A DNA stretch of 64,000 nucleotides, taken from Casp-actino8 sp039800005 (GTDB lineage: Bacteria; Actinomycetota; Acidimicrobiia; Acidimicrobiales; Ilumatobacteraceae). The notes under the pieces were generated by a model. The model worked only from the letters and a program-made list of their open reading frames with translations, searched no databases and had not been told where the DNA came from. Both the position numbers and the translations under genes were made by a program. How positions within the stretch are numbered: the first letter of the stretch is position 1; each line of letters starts with the position of its first letter. Positions 60,003 through 64,000 of the stretch are shown here, piece by piece. The DNA lies in assembly GCA_039800005.1 (NCBI GenBank), contig JBDLRN010000014.1:33552-97551 (forward strand), written 5' to 3'.

Positions 60003-61631
60003 TCAACCGCGTCCCGACCGCCGTTCCTCGGCCCGGCGCTCGGCGGCCAGGCGTTCGAGTTCGGGGGCTTCGACGGTCAGGTGGGTCATGGCCTCGGCCA
60101 CGGCCCGGTGCCCGGCCTGTTCGGCGATCAAACGATGCATCTCGAGGGCCACTCGGCGGTACGCCGGGTGGCCCTGGGGCGAGGAGCGCAACTCGAGCAT
60201 GTGCATGGCCTCGCGCGCGTTGAACTGCATCACGTAGCGAATGCGGTAGGCCATCGAAACGGCGTAGGAAGCCTGCTCCGGGAAGTCGCCCGCCATGTCG
60301 TCGTACAAAGACGCCGAACGCGCCATCACTTCGTCGAACACTGAACCCACCCCGGCTTCGTCGACCAGATCGGGTCGCGTGTATCCGTGATTGGGTGTGA
60401 GGGGTTGCCATTCGATGGTGAGGAGACGGTGGCGCTGCAGATCGCGGAACGCGCCGTAGTCCGACAGGACGTCGAATCGGTAGTCGATCCGTTCGAAGGC
60501 TCGACCCGGCCGATGGCGACGGTTCTCGCGCTGGCCGATGTACGACTTCAAGATGGCGACCTTCTCGGTGTGACTCATCTGGTCGACCTCACGCAAGATC
60601 TGCGATTCGGGGAGACTCGAGTAGGAGTAGCAGATCGCCGCCACCAACTTGTTCTCGCCGTCGGGATCGAAGTCGGTGAGCACGACGGGAGCGCTGTGGT
60701 CGGTCGGCGTCTCGGCGAAGAGTTCGCGCACGAGTTCCGACGTCTCGGAACGGGTGGAGGCCAGGTAATCGCTCCAACGACCGCCACGATCGGCCAGGTC
60801 GACGCGCCGCAGAAAACTCGGGATCACCTTGCGAAGTTCTTCGAGCATCAGAGCCGCGTAGTGCTGCGCCTCGGGCAACGGATGGGACCGCATGCGGATG
60901 AGCATGGCTTCGTAGGCCTGCCCGCTCGCATAGATGCCCACGTTGGACAGCGACGATGCGGGGAGCACTCCGCGCACGGCGTCGAGGGCCTTGGCGCGGG
61001 TCGCTTGCCGATAGACGAAGTCGCTGTCGGCCGGATCGCGTCGGACGGTGGCGCGCACGTGTTCGGTCACCTTCTCCATGAGCAGGCTGTAGGAGTCGAA
61101 CATCCGATCCATGTCGCCCACGTAGCGGGTCCCGAGTCGCGAACTCAGCACCGCTTGATCGCGGTAGTAGCGATAGCGGCCGGCCAGTCGAGCGTCGTAG
61201 GCGATGTAGCGAGTGCTCTGCTCGAGGTAGCTCGCGAGGCGCCCCCATTCGAGGATCTTGGTGAGAATGTTCGATGCCTGCTCGCACGCCAGGTGCACAC
61301 CGCCCAGTTGGGCCACCGAGTCGTCGCCGTACTCGAAGAAGACGCGTTCGTAGAGCTCTTCGGCCCGTTCGAGTCCGATGGTCGCATCGACTCCTTGATC
61401 TCCGGCCACGTCGAGTTCGCCGACGAACTCGTCGAGGAAGAGACGGCGCAGGCTCTTCGAACTACGGCTGTACCGCGCGAAGAGGGCCCCTTTCACGACC
61501 TCGGGAAGGTTGACCAGAGCGAACACTGGTCCGTCGAGATTCGTGAAATACCGCCGCAGGATCTCGGCCTCCTCGGCGCTGAACTCCTCGGGGGCGTAGA
61601 CCGTCACGGGATCGAACGCTAGTTGGCGCAC
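60003..61631 (-). CDS. thyX: Tandem ThyX-domain protein (FAD-dependent thymidylate synthase family)
   Basis: The GTG-started 542-residue protein is about twice the usual ThyX length. The first half has GRLASYLEQSTRY (130-142), which keeps the second part of the RHRxxSxxExSxRY motif but has WGR for RHR, followed by a typical RGVLPAS. The second half has QRHRLLTIEWQPLT (399-412), keeping RHR but losing the SxRY part, then MQFNAREAMHMLELRSSPQGHP. The two halves could make up one composite site, or this is a ThyX relative with another role. It follows the M20 gene by 29 bases. Confidence 0.8.
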   Translation of the reverse strand: MRQLAFDPVTVYAPEEFSAEEAEILRRYFTNLDGPVFALVNLPEVVKGALFARYSRSSKSLRRLFLDEFVGELDVAGDQGVDATIGLERAEELYERVFFEYGDDSVAQLGGVHLACEQASNILTKILEWGRLASYLEQSTRYIAYDARLAGRYRYYRDQAVLSSRLGTRYVGDMDRMFDSYSLLMEKVTEHVRATVRRDPADSDFVYRQATRAKALDAVRGVLPASSLSNVGIYASGQAYEAMLIRMRSHPLPEAQHYAALMLEELRKVIPSFLRRVDLADRGGRWSDYLASTRSETSELVRELFAETPTDHSAPVVLTDFDPDGENKLVAAICYSYSSLPESQILREVDQMSHTEKVAILKSYIGQRENRRHRPGRAFERIDYRFDVLSDYGAFRDLQRHRLLTIEWQPLTPNHGYTRPDLVDEAGVGSVFDEVMARSASLYDDMAGDFPEQASYAVSMAYRIRYVMQFNAREAMHMLELRSSPQGHPAYRRVALEMHRLIAEQAGHRAVAEAMTHLTVEAPELERLAAERRAEERRSGRG

Positions 61632-61660
61632 CTACGCCGATCGGGGCAATCGAGCGCCAC

Positions 61661-62869
61661 TCAGGACAAGACGTCGACTCCGGTCGGCAAGGTGGCGAAT
61701 TCGGCCGCGATCTCGTCGCGAAGGCGGTGGTCGGCCCACAGATCGACCACCGTCATGGCCATGGCTCGGGCCCCGTCGAGGACGGCCCGATCCCCGCCGT
61801 CGGATCCGGCGTGCTCGGCGAACTCCCGGGTGTGGATCGGCACACCGGGTGGGGCGACCTGGACCATCGGGTGGATGGACGGCATCAGATACGACACGTT
61901 GCCCATGTCGGTCGACCCGAGCACCCGTCGTCCGGTGACCCGTGGATCGACGACGGTCCGACCCACCTCGGCCATGTTGGCCGCATAAGCGGCGGCCAGA
62001 CGTTCGTTGTCGCGCACTTCGGCGTACGTGTGTCCGTCCCAGGTCGCGTCCATGGCGCAACCACACGCCGAGGCGGCGCCGTCGAGACAGGCCATCACTC
62101 GCTGTTTCAGCGGCTGCAGCGACGCCATGGTCTCGGAACGCACGTACCACGTCGCCGCGGCACGACGAGGAACGATGTTGGGCTTCTCACCGGCCTCGGT
62201 GAAGATGCCGTGAACGCGCTCGCTCGGGCGGATGTGCTGACGCAGTGCCGCCACGTTCATGTAACCGAGCACGGCGGCGTCGAGGGCGTTTCGACCTTCC
62301 CACGGTGCCGCCGAGGCATGGGCCTCGCGTCCGTGATACACGACGTCGACAGTGTGAATGGCCAGCGAGTCCATGCGCAACAGATCGGCATCGGCCGGAT
62401 GGACCATCATGGCGGCCACACCCGATGCGAACGCGCCCCGTCGGGCCATGGCGATCTTGCCACCGCCGCCTTCCTCGGCCGGCGTGCCGAGGATGCGCAG
62501 TCGTCCCCCGAACTCGTCGGCGAGACTCGCCGCGGCGAGTCCGGCACCCAGTCCGGCCGCGGCGATCACATTGTGTCCACAGCCGTGTCCGATACCGGGC
62601 AGAGCGTCGTACTCGAGCAGCACGAGTATCTCGGGACCCTCTCGACCGACCGACACTTCGAAAGCGGTGTCGACTCCGTAGGCGTGGCGCACGACCGGTA
62701 GACCGGCGTCCTCGAGCGTCGTACACAACAAGTCGTGGGCGAAGTGCTCCTCGTAGTTCAGTTCGGGGTGGGCGTGAATCTCCCGGCTCACCGTGACCAG
62801 GCGGTCGGCTCTGGCCGCTACGTCGGCGGCGACTCGGGTCTTGGCCTCGGAGACCGGTCGATCACTCAC
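61661..62869 (-). CDS. M20-family metallopeptidase/amidohydrolase
   Basis: The GTG at 62869 overlaps the upstream stop (GTGA); a second GTG at 62896 is less likely. The 402-residue protein has YDALPGIGHGCGHN, PAEEGGGGKI with the bridging Glu pair, and HPADADLLRM with a metal-ligand His, typical of the AbgB/HipO branch. It hydrolyses an N-acyl amino acid or dipeptide amide. The dimerisation domain has YHGREAHASAAPWEGRNALD. It is part of the helY-lipid kinase-like-M20-thyX run. Confidence 0.9.
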   Translation of the reverse strand: MSDRPVSEAKTRVAADVAARADRLVTVSREIHAHPELNYEEHFAHDLLCTTLEDAGLPVVRHAYGVDTAFEVSVGREGPEILVLLEYDALPGIGHGCGHNVIAAAGLGAGLAAASLADEFGGRLRILGTPAEEGGGGKIAMARRGAFASGVAAMMVHPADADLLRMDSLAIHTVDVVYHGREAHASAAPWEGRNALDAAVLGYMNVAALRQHIRPSERVHGIFTEAGEKPNIVPRRAAATWYVRSETMASLQPLKQRVMACLDGAASACGCAMDATWDGHTYAEVRDNERLAAAYAANMAEVGRTVVDPRVTGRRVLGSTDMGNVSYLMPSIHPMVQVAPPGVPIHTREFAEHAGSDGGDRAVLDGARAMAMTVVDLWADHRLRDEIAAEFATLPTGVDVLS

Positions 62870-63507
62870 GGCTCCAACCGTACTCCTGGGATCCACACGA
62901 GGAGAGCGTCAGGAACGACGCCGACGGTGACGGTGAGATCGCCCGACGACCCGTGGATCCACGGCCGGCCGTCGACCTCGACCTTCGCCGACGGTGGAAT
63001 GACGAGCGACGCGTTCGTCACCGAACGTGTGCGGACGAGCGGATGAGGAACGTGGGCCCCGATGGGAAGGCGCCGGGCGGCCAGGATCCGTTGCCGAATC
63101 GACATCGCCGCATCGACCTCGAGCACGTCGACCCGGCCGTCGTTGGGATGACCTCGCGGCGCCACGTCGGCCCGCCCGATGTACTGCACGTTCATCACGA
63201 CCAGAATCGGTCCTCGCCACCATCCCCAACGACGACGGCGAACGACCACGTGAGCCACGGCCACGGTTCGCCGCCCATCGGACGCGGTCAGTTCGACCAC
63301 GTCGATCGGGAACGACACAGTGGCTTCCACATTCGTCGACGTCTCCGGCCCGACTCCGAGAGTGCGAGCCAGATCACCGCCACGTACGCCGATCGAGCGC
63401 ACCCCGTCGCGATAGGCACTGGCTGCGGCGGCGTCGTCGTCGAACCAATCGAGATCGGCCGGCGCCGGACCGGTCCGACCCCAGTCCTCCCCCCGACGAA
63501 TCGTCAC
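62866..63507 (-). CDS. DAG-kinase/YegS C-terminal-domain-like protein, catalytic domain absent
   Basis: The GTG at 63507 overlaps the helicase stop (GTGA). The 213-residue protein shows VVMNVQYIGRADVAPRGHPND, GRVDVLEVDAAMSIRQR, a beta-sandwich pattern like the C-terminal domain of diacylglycerol/YegS lipid kinases, and KVEVDGRPW. The N-terminal ATP-binding GGDGT domain is not present. In streptomycetes a DAG-kinase gene adjoins helY, which supports the relation. An accessory lipid-binding or broken kinase role is inferred. Confidence 0.65.
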   Translation of the reverse strand: MTIRRGEDWGRTGPAPADLDWFDDDAAAASAYRDGVRSIGVRGGDLARTLGVGPETSTNVEATVSFPIDVVELTASDGRRTVAVAHVVVRRRRWGWWRGPILVVMNVQYIGRADVAPRGHPNDGRVDVLEVDAAMSIRQRILAARRLPIGAHVPHPLVRTRSVTNASLVIPPSAKVEVDGRPWIHGSSGDLTVTVGVVPDALLVWIPGVRLEP

Positions 63508-64000
63508 GAGCCCGACTCCACGTCGTGCACGTGGCTCACCTCGTCTGCTTCGTCGAGCGACGGCAGGAGTGTCGACGCGGCCACCACCCCACGCAACAAC
63601 AAGTCGGCCGCCCGTTCGGCCGCCCGTCGGGTGTCGCCTGCCGGTGCCATCACGGCCATCTGCCGCAGGAGGTCGATGAGTTGCTTCATCGTGCGCACGA
63701 AATCGCCGCCCGACAATTCCTCGGTCTCGACGACGTCGGCGAACTCCTCTCCCACCGCCCACGCGTATGCAATCGCCACGTAGGTGGGATCGGGGGCACG
63801 ATGCACACCGAGTTGCTCGCGCTCTTCGATCTCGCGCAATTCCCGACTGAGGCGTTCGATGTCGCGGCTGCGGCGACGGACGTCGTTCGACGGGAACCAT
63901 GGAGCCGGCGGCGGTTCACTCGAGCGGTGTTCGTAGACGAACACCGACACGAGTGCCGCCAGGTCGGCGGGCGCGAGTCCGTCGAGCAGTCCCCGGTTGA
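63504..64000 (-). CDS. helY: HelY/Mtr4-like DEAD/DEAH helicase, C-terminal part only
   Basis: The reading frame runs off the window edge. Only about 165 C-terminal residues are visible. They carry the DSHCT domain of Ski2-like helicases: GLLDGLAPADLAALVSVFVYE, REIEEREQLG, AYAWAVGEEFADVVE and ELSGGDFVRTMKQLIDLLRQ. The family unwinds RNA or DNA in RNA-processing contexts. A GTG at 63950 is not a real start. The next gene overlaps by GTGA. Confidence 0.85.
   Translation of the reverse strand, partial: NRGLLDGLAPADLAALVSVFVYEHRSSEPPPAPWFPSNDVRRRSRDIERLSRELREIEEREQLGVHRAPDPTYVAIAYAWAVGEEFADVVETEELSGGDFVRTMKQLIDLLRQMAVMAPAGDTRRAAERAADLLLRGVVAASTLLPSLDEADEVSHVHDVESGS

Overview
The window is a dense, high-GC stretch with almost no intergenic space. 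It reads as core chromosome of an actinobacterium, most likely of class Acidimicrobiia (Ilumatobacter-like). This placement is inferred from a WhiB-type regulator, a PimA-like mannosyltransferase, an F420/luciferase-type oxidoreductase, a maleylpyruvate isomerase-like (mycothiol-type) protein, DUF4193 and DUF3048 proteins, the gcvH-garA-ftsR-DUF151-merR block also known from mycobacteria, and the rarA-DUF948-DUF6167 block known from streptomycetes. No rRNA, tRNA, CRISPR array, insertion sequence, integrase or phage gene was seen. No gap between genes exceeds about 165 bases.

Layout. 1-4502: end of an unknown gene, then a three-gene exporter (membrane-fusion protein with Calx-beta repeats, MacB-type ATPase, FtsX-type permease). 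4567-9334: F420-type oxidoreductase, divergent from pimA-lemA-htpX-DUF3048. 9356-12071: pdxS-pdxT-yebC-peroxiredoxin. 12131-19615: ruvCAB-queA-tgt and yajC-secD-secF. 19625-22373: apt and rel. 22473-30585: one continuous operon of eight touching genes, hisS-aspS-nudix-rarA-DUF948-DUF6167-glcD-glcE. 30624-32875: maleylpyruvate isomerase-like gene divergent from glcF and a small coiled-coil ORF. 32905-41145: tal-tkt, an unknown gene, a thioesterase, two overlapping amidohydrolase-type genes, SRAP peptidase, HIT protein and SDR. 41220-49242: pgsA-like gene, gcvH-garA-ftsR, DUF151, merR, gcvT, a Ser/Lys-rich protein and gcvP. 49317-55166: SCO6745-like protein, thioesterase, FKBP, Cys-cluster protein, threonine aldolase, WhiB, APH-like protein and ribokinase. 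55170-64000: prmA and gamma-carbonic anhydrase, Arg/Gly-rich protein, enoyl-CoA hydratase, GNAT, DUF4193, two-domain ThyX, M20 peptidase, a DAG-kinase-like C-terminal protein and the 3' end of a HelY-type helicase.

How the genes work together. Most of the window is housekeeping: PLP synthesis, Holliday junction processing, queuosine tRNA modification, the SecDF-YajC translocase, (p)ppGpp, aminoacyl-tRNA synthesis, the glycine cleavage system and the non-oxidative pentose phosphate pathway. GlcDEF would give glyoxylate, while GcvTHP and threonine aldolase destroy or make glycine, so one-carbon/two-carbon metabolism recurs. Genes in a unit commonly overlap by ATGA or GTGA, implying translational coupling.

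Most notable: (1) 22 transcription-unit starts carry TANNNT only 5-8 bases before the start codon, the signature of leaderless mRNAs; (2) a near-identical palindromic start-site motif at gcvP and at the gene divergent from threonine aldolase; (3) a tandem ThyX with complementary half-motifs; (4) Calx-beta repeats inside an exporter fusion protein; (5) a large perfect hairpin at 50093-50139.
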